NCBI GenBank assembly: GCA_905188195.1
Contig: CAJJKY010000009.1
Coordinates: 1 to 64,000, forward strand
Reading direction: 5' to 3'
Source of the DNA: Streptococcus parasanguinis
GTDB taxonomy: Bacteria > Bacillota > Bacilli > Lactobacillales > Streptococcaceae
DNA length: 64,000 nucleotides
Both the position numbers and the translations under genes were made by a program. The notes under the pieces are model-generated. The model was not told the origin of the DNA, ran no database searches, and was given only the letters and a program-made list of their open reading frames with translations. Shown here piece by piece: positions 17,854 through 25,694 of this stretch. The first letter of the stretch is position 1. The number at the start of each line of letters is the position of its first letter.

Positions 17854-19061
17854 TTTTCCTCCTCTTTTGCTTGCTGGATATAGGCGATGATGGCCTCTTT
17901 CTCATTAGCCAGTTCCCCATCGACAATAGCATATTCAATTTTTGTCAAAATCTCTCCTAAGGCTGGACCTGGTTGAAAACCATATTCTTTGATCAACATA
18001 CCGCCATTGACCACCACTTCATGCTTATCATGAATGGTCAAGCTATCATAAACGCGCTCAATGGCCAAATAATCCACACTCAAGGCATACGCTTCACGGA
18101 GCTCTTCAGCAACCAGTAACAAACGTTTCTCATACTTGTAGCAGGCACGCTTGTCTAGACTTCCTTTTTCTCGGAGCTTTAGAATCTCCACGATCTGCTC
18201 CACCGTCTTGGCAAAGTCTCTAGAGGTCTTCCATTTCTTAAAGAATTTTGGAATATCTTGAATCTCTAGTGCTAAGACCAAAGCGGCCCAGGCTTGTTCA
18301 GAAGTTGAAAAGGTATATTCCAGCTCTATGTCAAACAAACGCTCGATCGCTGCTTTGCGATCCTTCATCTCTGGCAGATAGTGATAGGCTCCACTTGCTA
18401 TCATAGCCTTCAAGCCTTGTCTCCAGTATGGGGAAAGCAAGAGTTTATCAAACTCGATAAAAGTGCGCTCTACGGAAATCTTCTCTAGTAAGGGAGCACA
18501 CTCCTTCATGGCATCAAAGGTCGCCTCTTCTAATTCAAAGCCAAGACTGGCCTGAAAACGAAAGCCTCGCATGATCCGGAGTGCATCTTCGTTAAACCGT
18601 TCGTGAGGAAGCCCAACGGCCCGAAGAACCTTGTTTTCCAAATCTTCTAGTCCATGAAAGAGGTCAACAATTTCTCCTTTTTCATTTAAGGCAAAGGCAT
18701 TAACCGTAAAATCACGACGCTTGAGATCTTCTTCTAGCGAGCGTACAAAAGACACGGAGCTTGGACGGCGATAATCGACATAGACATCCTCCGTCCGGAA
18801 GGTCGTAATTTCATATTCTTGACCATTTTCAAGGACCAAGACGGTCCCATGTTCGATACCGACATCTACTGTTCGATCAAAAATCGCCTTGGTCTCTTCT
18901 GGGTAAGAGGAGGAAGCGATATCGACATCGTGAATTGGACGATCCAAGAGTGCATCTCGAACAGATCCCCCTACAAAATAGGCCTCAAAACCAGCTGCTT
19001 TAATCTTCTCTAATATTGGTAAAGCCTCCTGAAACTCAGAAGGCATCTTTTCTAATCTCAT
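17850..19061 (-). CDS. cca: CCA tRNA nucleotidyltransferase
   Basis: This 403-residue class II enzyme adds CCA to tRNA 3' ends without a nucleic acid template. GGSVRDALLDRPIHDVDIASS holds the nucleotidyl-transfer motif with the two metal-binding Asp residues, followed by the RRDFTVNAFAL and ALRIMRGFRFQ motifs. The length fits the single-subunit Bacillus/Streptococcus form. It overlaps dapB upstream and the ABC-F gene downstream by 4 bases each, a tightly coupled operon. Confidence 0.95.
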   Translation of the reverse strand: MRLEKMPSEFQEALPILEKIKAAGFEAYFVGGSVRDALLDRPIHDVDIASSSYPEETKAIFDRTVDVGIEHGTVLVLENGQEYEITTFRTEDVYVDYRRPSSVSFVRSLEEDLKRRDFTVNAFALNEKGEIVDLFHGLEDLENKVLRAVGLPHERFNEDALRIMRGFRFQASLGFELEEATFDAMKECAPLLEKISVERTFIEFDKLLLSPYWRQGLKAMIASGAYHYLPEMKDRKAAIERLFDIELEYTFSTSEQAWAALVLALEIQDIPKFFKKWKTSRDFAKTVEQIVEILKLREKGSLDKRACYKYEKRLLLVAEELREAYALSVDYLAIERVYDSLTIHDKHEVVVNGGMLIKEYGFQPGPALGEILTKIEYAIVDGELANEKEAIIAYIQQAKEEEK

Positions 19062-19825
19062 AATAAGTGTTCCAAACCATAAACAAGCTCATGACGCTTG
19101 ACAACTTCTTTAATCCCTAGATTTACTCCTGTCATGAAGGAAACACGATCATAGGAATCATGACGGAGAGTCAACCCTTCGCCTTGGCTACCAAAAATCA
19201 CCTCTTGGTGAGCAACTAGGCCAGGCAATCGAACCGAATGGATGCGCATCCCTTCAAACTCTGCCCCTCTTGCTCCAGGCATCAACTCTTCTTCATCTGA
19301 TGCACCTTGCTGGATCTTCTCGCGCTTCTCAGAGATCAACTCAGCGGTCTTAATTGCTGTTCCACTCGGTGCATCTTTTTTCTTATCGTGGTGCAATTCG
19401 ATAATTTCTACATTCGGGAAATACTTAGCTGCTTGCGCTGCAAATTGCATCAAGAGTACGGCTCCAATGGCAAAGTTCGGCGCGATCAAGCCACCCAAAT
19501 CCTTTTCACGTGAAAGGTCTGTCAATTCTTGGATCTGCTCAGGAGTGAATCCAGTCGTTCCCACAACAGGCGTAAAGCCATTCTCAATTGCAAAGCGAGT
19601 ATTCTCGTAAGCGACCTTGGGCATGGTGAAATCTACCCAAACATCTGCCTCTAGACCCACAACATCTTCTTTGCGGTTAAAAACAGGGACTCCTGCAACC
19701 TCTGTCTCATCAGTAAATGGATCGATCAAGCCAGCTAATTCTAACTCAGGATCTTCAGAAACCATCTTGTAGGCTGCTTGTCCCATTCTTCCCTTGAAAC
19801 CTGCGATAATGACTTTAATTGACAT
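19058..19825 (-). CDS. dapB: 4-hydroxy-tetrahydrodipicolinate reductase
   Basis: This 255-residue enzyme of the diaminopimelate/lysine pathway provides lysine for peptidoglycan. The N terminus has the dinucleotide motif GFKGRMGQ, the middle has VGTTGFT, and ELHHDKKKDAPSGTA contains the catalytic His and Lys residues. A longer frame reaches 19858, but the ATG at 19825 is preceded by AAGGAG at proper spacing and gives the standard N terminus. It lies in the DUF1149-degV-dapB-cca-ABC-F operon. Confidence 0.95.
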   Translation of the reverse strand: MSIKVIIAGFKGRMGQAAYKMVSEDPELELAGLIDPFTDETEVAGVPVFNRKEDVVGLEADVWVDFTMPKVAYENTRFAIENGFTPVVGTTGFTPEQIQELTDLSREKDLGGLIAPNFAIGAVLLMQFAAQAAKYFPNVEIIELHHDKKKDAPSGTAIKTAELISEKREKIQQGASDEEELMPGARGAEFEGMRIHSVRLPGLVAHQEVIFGSQGEGLTLRHDSYDRVSFMTGVNLGIKEVVKRHELVYGLEHLL

Positions 19826-19835
19826 AGAATTCTCC

Positions 19836-20684
19836 TTAAACAATAGGGATATACCCAACTGCTAAGCTATGGTCACCTAAGTGCGTCCCAATCACCCCTC
19901 CAAAGGTAGCAAAAGGAATATCACCTTCCACTCCTTCTTCAATGAGCAGTTGGCGAAGTGCTTCTGCTTTTTCAGGGACATTGGCATGGATGACAAAGAC
20001 TTGGTAATGACCATCTGCGATATCTGATACAACAATCTCTACCAAGCGTTTCATGGCTTTCTTTTCCGTCCGGACTTTCTCAAAGACCTCAATCACGCCT
20101 TCATCATTAAAATGAAGAATAGGCTTGATGCTTAAGAGGTTCCCAAGAATGGCAGCCCCATTTGACAGACGACCACCTTTGACCAAGTGGTTCAAATCAT
20201 CCACCATGATATAGGCGGAGGTTCCATCAATCTGGTGTTGGACATTGGCAACAATCTCGTCGAAAGAACGGCCTTCACCAGCCCATTTCAAGCAGTCTTC
20301 TACCATCATCCCTAGAGGAGCACTGGTGATTTTTGAGTCCGGAAATTCGACGGTCAAGCCTTCAAATTCGTCCTTCAAATATTGGATATTTTGGTAGAAA
20401 CCAGAAATACCAGATGACAAGAAAAGACCGATAGCATGCGTATAGCCCTTAGCTGTCAAACCAGATAAGACCTCTTCTAACTCTGCCACACTCGGCTGGC
20501 TAGTCTTTGGCAATTCCTTAGACGCAGCCATCTTTTGGTAGAACTCATCGTGTGTCAGGTTCTTCCCTTCAACATAAGACTCCCCATCGATATAGATCGG
20601 GATCTCTAAAATAAATAAGTCGTCGTGATGGAGCACGTCTTGCGGTAAATAGGCAGACGAATCCGTGATCACTGCTAATTTCAT
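19836..20684 (-). CDS. DegV family protein (fatty-acid binding)
   Basis: This 282-residue DegV protein has the N-terminal TDSSAYLP motif, TSQPSVAEL near 80, and the central FLSSGISGFYQN segment typical of the family. DegV/FakB proteins bind a fatty acid and, when partnered with FakA, present it for phosphorylation. Whether this paralogue works with FakA cannot be told from sequence. It is closely spaced between DUF1149 and dapB. Confidence 0.88.
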   Translation of the reverse strand: MKLAVITDSSAYLPQDVLHHDDLFILEIPIYIDGESYVEGKNLTHDEFYQKMAASKELPKTSQPSVAELEEVLSGLTAKGYTHAIGLFLSSGISGFYQNIQYLKDEFEGLTVEFPDSKITSAPLGMMVEDCLKWAGEGRSFDEIVANVQHQIDGTSAYIMVDDLNHLVKGGRLSNGAAILGNLLSIKPILHFNDEGVIEVFEKVRTEKKAMKRLVEIVVSDIADGHYQVFVIHANVPEKAEALRQLLIEEGVEGDIPFATFGGVIGTHLGDHSLAVGYIPIV

Positions 20685-20687
20685 TGA

Positions 20688-21062
20688 TTAAAACTCCAAA
20701 TTAATACCCGGTAAATCGAGGGCAATTTCTGTGACTTCATAAGTCAAACGGTTGAGCATATTCAAGCAAGGGCGAGCCAATTCTTCCACTTCGTCTTTGC
20801 TGAATTCACTTGGTTCATTGACATAACGACCAAACAAGTGGTTGATTTGAGTGATGGTTCCACTGATCACAAAACCGTCAAAAACGATCATGTAGCTCAA
20901 GATGACAATCAAAGAAGTCGTGTTTTGTTCTTGATCACGATTGATCAATTGAAAGTTTACATCTACTTTTGTTTCAGGGATGCCATTTTCTTTTTCCCAC
21001 TCAAAATTACGAGCATCATAGTGGTATTGGCTAACAAATTCTTTTTCACGTTGAATATCCAT
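20688..21062 (-). CDS. DUF1149 family protein
   Basis: This 124-residue protein of unknown function is conserved in streptococci and related lactobacilli. It is soluble and acidic, with no signal peptide or known motif. It starts the operon leading to degV, dapB, cca and the ABC-F gene. An extended -10 (TGATATAAT, 21094-21099) lies about 30 bases before the ATG, with a GGAG ribosome site. Confidence 0.8.
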   Translation of the reverse strand: MDIQREKEFVSQYHYDARNFEWEKENGIPETKVDVNFQLINRDQEQNTTSLIVILSYMIVFDGFVISGTITQINHLFGRYVNEPSEFSKDEVEELARPCLNMLNRLTYEVTEIALDLPGINLEF

Positions 21063-21156
21063 TTTTATTCTCCTAAAAATATGCGATAGGCTTATTATAT
21101 CATAATTTAGCTCAAGATACCAACGCCGAATGAGGTGATTTTTTCTCTAGTACAAG

Positions 21157-21181
21157 AAGAAAAGGCCAGGGGAGACTGGCC
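21157..21181 (-). terminator. Terminator downstream of the frameshifted exported-protein gene
   Basis: GGCCAG and CTGGCC form a GC-rich stem (21164-21181); on the minus strand it is followed by TTTTCTTC. It separates the broken gene from DUF1149. Confidence 0.6.
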
Positions 21182-21283
21182 AGTCTTTGGACAGAGGATA
21201 ACTAGTTTTGCTTAATTCTTCGCTTGTTTGGCTTATTATTTTGTAAGGATCTAAAAAACAAGATAAAGACTTTTGAATGACGA

Positions 21284-21720
21284 TTAGTCATAATAATACC
21301 AACCGCCATCCCTATAAATTCTTATGGGTTGCATCTCATAAATTCCAAATTCCTTTGGTGTGCTGGTAGCATTATCTAAAGAAAACCAACCATGAATTTT
21401 GTTTGTTCATTCTGATTCACCTTTCCTCTAAGGGTTAACATATAGCCACCACCTTGAGGTGTTCCATTGCCTACCTGACCAACTTCCATACTCTCCCAAT
21501 CAAACTGGACGCTATCAACTTTCGGGCTCAACGATTTTACAAAATCAGCCATATCTTTTTCGTGTTTCTTTAAGTAAGCCAATTGCTTTTCTTTCGTGCT
21601 GAGTTGCTTGCTTGGTTGGGCTCCATTTGTAGATATATTATTCTTTTGATTCGTAAGGATCACACCCCCTGCTATTACAGAGGCAATAGCTAAAAGAATG
21701 ACCAGTTTCCCTTTTTTCAT
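21284..21720 (-). pseudogene. Exported/membrane-anchored protein, broken by a 1-base frameshift
   Basis: The ATG at 21720 follows GGAGG and gives a protein with an N-terminal membrane segment (KLVILLAIASVIAGGVIL) and a hydrophilic domain. The zero frame stops at 21376 after FMVGFL (114 residues). One extra T in the run GGTTTTC would instead continue SLDNATSTPKEFGIYEMQP and end WYYYD at 21284, with normal codon content and a terminator soon after. So the sequence is best read as a 1-base deletion in a short T run within a gene of about 145 codons. A sequencing error is the main alternative. The function is unknown. Another upstream ATG (21792) has no good ribosome site. Confidence 0.75.
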
Positions 21721-21815
21721 GATCCATCCTCCTTGAAAAGGAAAAGTTATAATAATTGTATCGAAATCTATAGAGATAAGCAACTTCATCACTAGTTGGT
21801 GTTTTTTCGCAATAA

Positions 21816-21840
21816 AAAAGGTTGGGCATTCCCAACCTTT
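21816..21840. terminator. Terminator of the fruRKA operon
   Basis: AAAGGTTGGG-CATT-CCCAACCTTT is a perfect 10-bp stem with T runs on either strand, located just after the fruA stop. Confidence 0.9.
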
Positions 21841-21849
21841 TAATCATAT

Positions 21850-23817
21850 TTAGTTTTTAGGTTTACGAAGGAATCCGAACAAGATACCACTTACAACTGC
21901 ACCGATCAATACGAACAAGATGTAAAGAAGTGGATTTGATGTAAGGGCGATAACGAAGATTCCTCCGTGAGGAGCCATTAGTTTCAATCCTGCAAGACCA
22001 ACAAGGGCACCTGTCAATGCTGAACCAGCAATGAAGCTAGGGATGGCACGAGCTGGGTCAGCTGCACCGAATGGAATGGCACCTTCTGTGATGAAGGAAA
22101 GACCCATAACGATGTTTGTCAAACCTGAATCGCGTTCTTCTTGTGTGAATTTATCTTTAAACAATACAGTTGCTACGAATACTGCCAATGGAGGAACCAT
22201 ACCAGCTGCCATAACAGCTGCCATAACTATAGAACCACCTGAAGCAACAGATTCAGCAAGTGTACCTGTAGCGAAGACATAAGCGGCTTTGTTAACTGGT
22301 CCACCCATATCGACAGCCATCATACCGCCGACGAGAAGTCCAAGAAGGACAGCTGAGCTACCTGACAAGCTTGAAAGGAAGTTGTTAAGACCAGTATTGA
22401 TAGCAGCCATTGGAATATTGATGAGGAACATCAAGAATCCTGTCAAACCAACACCAAGCAATGGCAAGAGAAGGGTAGAGCGGATACCATCGAGTGAACG
22501 TGGAAGACCTGCAAGGGCTTTGCGAAGTAAGAGAACAACTCCACCTGCAAGGAAACCACCTACCAAAGCTCCAAGGAAACCTGATGATACGGCTGCTGGT
22601 AATTCACCTTTAGCAGCACCGTAGGCGATATTTCCAAATGCTGACCCTGAGCTAGCAATAGATCCAGCGATAAACCCTGCTACAAAACCAGGTTTTTCAG
22701 CGATTGAGAATCCAATGTAACCTGCAAGTACAGGAAGCATGAAGCCAAAGGCTACTCCACCAATTGTTTTAAATTGTGCTGCTAATACATGATAAGAACC
22801 AAGACTAGACAATTGATCTTGAGGTACACCCATAACTTGGTCAATCAAGAAGGCAAGGGCGATCAAGATACCACCACCGATAACGAATGGAAGCATTTGA
22901 GAAACACCACTCATCAAGTGTTTGTAGAAGGCTCCACCTAAGCTCAATTTTTCTTGGCTAGCGCTAGCTTGTGCAGCATTTTCAGCGTGGAAGACATCTC
23001 CTTTGCCATCCAAGATGGTTTGGATCAATTCTTCTGTCTGACGGATACCAGCTGCGACTGGTTTAGAGATCAATTTTTTGCCATCGAAACGAGCGGTTTC
23101 AACTGCTTTATCTGCTGCAATGATGACCCCTTCAGCTTTTGCGATTTCTTCAGCTGTCAAGCGGTTGCCGACACCTGATGCACCGTTGGTTTCAACGCGG
23201 ACCGTAACGCCCATTTCTTCCCCTTTTTTGATGAGGGCTTCTTCTGCCATGTAAGTGTGGGCGATACCTGTTGTACATGCTGTAACGGCAACGATGAGAG
23301 GTTTGTCAGATGAAGCTGCTTCTTTGACTGCTTCTGCTTTTTTTGCTTCTTCAGCTGCAGCTTCTTGCTCTTCTGCATCAAAGGCAGCGATCACTTGATC
23401 AGGAGTGCTTGCTTGGCGAAGTTTGTCCGCAAATCCTGGTTTCATCAAGTACTTAGACAATTCAGCAAGGGCTGCCAAGTGAGTGTCATTTGCCCCTTCT
23501 GGAGCTGCGATCATGAAGAACAAGTCTGTTGGTTGGCCATCAAGTGAAGCATAGTCCACACCCTTGTTTGATTTTGCGAACAAGACAGTTGCTTCTTTGA
23601 CTGCTTCATTTTTGCTGTGGGGCATAGCAATTCCGTCACCCAAACCAGTTGAAGTTTGTGCTTCACGGTTCATGATTCCAGCCTTGAAGGTGTCAAAATC
23701 TGTCACCACGCCATTGTCAACGAGCGATTGGACCATCTCATTGATCACGCCCTCTTTATCTGTTGCTTGAAGGTCAAACAACATCACGTTTTTATTTAAA
23801 ACGTCTTGAATTTTCAT
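21850..23817 (-). CDS. fruA: Fructose PTS transporter, fused EIIABC
   Basis: This 655-residue fused permease imports fructose as fructose-1-phosphate. It has an EIIA domain (residues 1-145, with GIAMPHSKN holding the phospho-His), an EIIB domain (about 172-265, with VTACTTGIAHTYMAEEAL holding the phospho-Cys) and a membrane EIIC domain (about 295-650) with many hydrophobic segments and the SFITEGAIPFGAADP motif. It overlaps fruK by 4 bases and forms the fruR-fruK-fruA operon under FruR and probably CcpA. Confidence 0.96.
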   Translation of the reverse strand: MKIQDVLNKNVMLFDLQATDKEGVINEMVQSLVDNGVVTDFDTFKAGIMNREAQTSTGLGDGIAMPHSKNEAVKEATVLFAKSNKGVDYASLDGQPTDLFFMIAAPEGANDTHLAALAELSKYLMKPGFADKLRQASTPDQVIAAFDAEEQEAAAEEAKKAEAVKEAASSDKPLIVAVTACTTGIAHTYMAEEALIKKGEEMGVTVRVETNGASGVGNRLTAEEIAKAEGVIIAADKAVETARFDGKKLISKPVAAGIRQTEELIQTILDGKGDVFHAENAAQASASQEKLSLGGAFYKHLMSGVSQMLPFVIGGGILIALAFLIDQVMGVPQDQLSSLGSYHVLAAQFKTIGGVAFGFMLPVLAGYIGFSIAEKPGFVAGFIAGSIASSGSAFGNIAYGAAKGELPAAVSSGFLGALVGGFLAGGVVLLLRKALAGLPRSLDGIRSTLLLPLLGVGLTGFLMFLINIPMAAINTGLNNFLSSLSGSSAVLLGLLVGGMMAVDMGGPVNKAAYVFATGTLAESVASGGSIVMAAVMAAGMVPPLAVFVATVLFKDKFTQEERDSGLTNIVMGLSFITEGAIPFGAADPARAIPSFIAGSALTGALVGLAGLKLMAPHGGIFVIALTSNPLLYILFVLIGAVVSGILFGFLRKPKN

Positions 23818-24725
23818 AGTTTTTCTACCTCTACTTTTTCATAAGTTTCTTTTATATAGTCAGCTGTTGCCAAATCATCTGAGAAGGTGGTCGCTGTTCC
23901 ACAAGCCACGCCCCATTTGAAAGCTTCGATAACATCTCCCGTCGTTGCGAGCTTCCCAGTGAAGCCAGCCACCATGGAATCTCCAGCGCCGACAGAGTTT
24001 TTCACTTGACCCTTGATTGGTTTTGCGAAGTAAGTGCCACTAGGACTGACCAGAAGAGCACCATCACCCGCCATAGAAATAATGACGTTTTGTGCTCCTT
24101 TGGCCAAGATTTCTTTGGCATAGCGTTCAATTTCTAGCAATTCCGTCAAGGTAACGCCAAAAATATCTCCCAATTCATGGTTGTTTGGTTTGACCAATTG
24201 GGGATTGAACTCCAAGGAATCAATCAAGGTTTGCCCTTCAAAGTCGCAAACCACTTGCGCACCTGTCGCACGAGTTGCTGCGATCAATTGTTTGTAAACG
24301 GTATTTCCAAGTGAAGATGGGGCAGATCCTGCAAAAACTACCACATCATCCGCTGTTAAGCTCGATAAGATGTTGAGCAATTCTTGCAACTGCGCTTCCG
24401 TCACTTCTGGCCCGTTCCCATTGATTTCTGTTTCTTCATCAGCCTTGATCTTGACATTGATCCGTGTATCTTGGTCCACTGTCACAAAGTTGGTGGAAAT
24501 GGCTTCGCTAGTCAGTACGTCTTCGATGAAGCGTCCTGTGAAACCACCGATAAATCCAGTCGCTGTGTTCTCGATATCGAGACGCTTTAAGACACGACTG
24601 ACATTGATTCCTTTTCCACCGGCGAATTTATCTTCCGAAGCCATCCGGTTGACTGCTCCGGTCTCTACATGATCGAGACGGACAATATAGTCAATTGCTG
24701 GATTCAGTGTTACTGTATAAATCAA
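23814..24725 (-). CDS. fruK: 1-phosphofructokinase
   Basis: This 303-residue PfkB-family kinase converts fructose-1-phosphate to fructose-1,6-bisphosphate. GGKGINVSRVLK (about residue 37) is the substrate motif, and the C-terminal GAGDSMVAGF carries the catalytic Asp and the anion hole. It overlaps both fruR and fruA by 4 bases. The context with the fructose PTS decides for FruK over tagatose-6-phosphate kinase. Confidence 0.95.
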   Translation of the reverse strand: MIYTVTLNPAIDYIVRLDHVETGAVNRMASEDKFAGGKGINVSRVLKRLDIENTATGFIGGFTGRFIEDVLTSEAISTNFVTVDQDTRINVKIKADEETEINGNGPEVTEAQLQELLNILSSLTADDVVVFAGSAPSSLGNTVYKQLIAATRATGAQVVCDFEGQTLIDSLEFNPQLVKPNNHELGDIFGVTLTELLEIERYAKEILAKGAQNVIISMAGDGALLVSPSGTYFAKPIKGQVKNSVGAGDSMVAGFTGKLATTGDVIEAFKWGVACGTATTFSDDLATADYIKETYEKVEVEKL

Positions 24726-25465
24726 ACCTCTATAACCTCCGTTTTTTCTTTTAAAACCTTTAATCGTTGCGGTTCACATTGATTGGTGATAATCATGGCT
24801 CGCTTGATAGGAGCCACTTTGACAAAGGATGTCACTCCAATTTTCGAATCATCCGCTAGGATATAGGTTTTTTTCGCATTTTCGATAATCGCACGCTTGA
24901 CAGATCCTTCTTCCAGGTCTGGAGTGCTGTAAAATTCATCGTCGATTCCATTCATTCCAAGAAAGGCCTTGTCAAAATTCAACTGACCGATCTGATTGAG
25001 CGCTATCCCTCCGATACTAGCATCTGTAGAAGATTTTACCTTCCCACCGATGATGACCGTTGGAACATTTCGCTCGACCAACTTGGTCGCGTGGTGAATC
25101 GAGTTGGTCACCACAGTTACCGTTGGATTGACAATTTCTTGTACCAAAAGTTCATTGGTCGTCCCGGCATCGATAAAGATCACATCATGATCTTTGATCA
25201 ATTCCGCCGCTTTTACAGCGATCTTTGACTTAACTTGAATGTTTTTGATAGATTTTTCTTTATTGCTTTCTTCCTCTTGAAGAAAATGCAGGCTTTCCGC
25301 ACCACCGTGAACCCGGCGAAGTTTACTTTCAGCTTCTAATTCATCCAAGTCACGTCGAACCGTTGATTCAGACGTCCCTAGCTCTTGTACAAGGGTTTCT
25401 AAGGAAACAAATTTTTCCTTCAGTACCTTCTCGAGGATGAATTGTTTTCGTTCAGACTTAAGCAT
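24722..25465 (-). CDS. fruR: DeoR-family repressor of the fructose operon
   Basis: This 247-residue regulator has the N-terminal DeoR winged helix (LKSERKQFILEKV, then ESTVRRDLDELE) and a C-terminal phosphosugar-sensing domain (FIDAGTTNELL). It is the first gene of the fructose operon and should be relieved by fructose-1-phosphate. The start follows GGAGGAG. A consensus promoter and a perfect cre lie just upstream. Confidence 0.93.
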   Translation of the reverse strand: MLKSERKQFILEKVLKEKFVSLETLVQELGTSESTVRRDLDELEAESKLRRVHGGAESLHFLQEEESNKEKSIKNIQVKSKIAVKAAELIKDHDVIFIDAGTTNELLVQEIVNPTVTVVTNSIHHATKLVERNVPTVIIGGKVKSSTDASIGGIALNQIGQLNFDKAFLGMNGIDDEFYSTPDLEEGSVKRAIIENAKKTYILADDSKIGVTSFVKVAPIKRAMIITNQCEPQRLKVLKEKTEVIEV

Positions 25466-25477
25466 TTCTCCTCCTTT

Positions 25478-25525
25478 TGCAATCGATTACAAGGACTATT
25501 ATACTCCATCTCCAAAAAATGTCAA
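25478..25525 (-). promoter_or_regulatory. fruRKA promoter with CcpA cre site
   Basis: On the minus strand there is TTGACA (25520-25525), a 16-base spacer and TATAAT (25498-25503). Immediately downstream, TGTAATCGATTGCA (25478-25491) matches the cre consensus TGNAANCGNWNNCA at every fixed position and overlaps the expected transcription start, so CcpA should repress. The same near-palindrome might also serve FruR. Confidence 0.8.
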
Positions 25526-25579
25526 CACTTTTTATCAATTTCTATCATTTTCTTTCAAAAATTCTAAAAGTGTACAAAA

Positions 25580-25625
25580 AAAGAGCAGGAAAGAACTCAT
25601 TTTGTTAAGCGAGTTCTTTTCCCAC
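25580..25625 (-). terminator. Terminator of the SEC10/PgrA-like gene
   Basis: AAAGAACTC and GAGTTCTTT form a stem; on the minus strand it is followed a few bases later by a long T run. It sits between the surface-protein gene and the fruR promoter. Confidence 0.65.
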
Positions 25626-25694
25626 CCTCATCTATCTTCTTTGAAGATTTTAAGCAATAAAGTGTCTAAGCATCCACTCTATCTTCGGTATGTC

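Noticed and set aside
21376..21392. Programmed frameshifting at the T run of the broken exported-protein gene.
   Set aside because: The local sequence does not fit a standard X-XXY-YYZ slippery heptamer, and no stimulating structure is obvious; a 1-base deletion is simpler.
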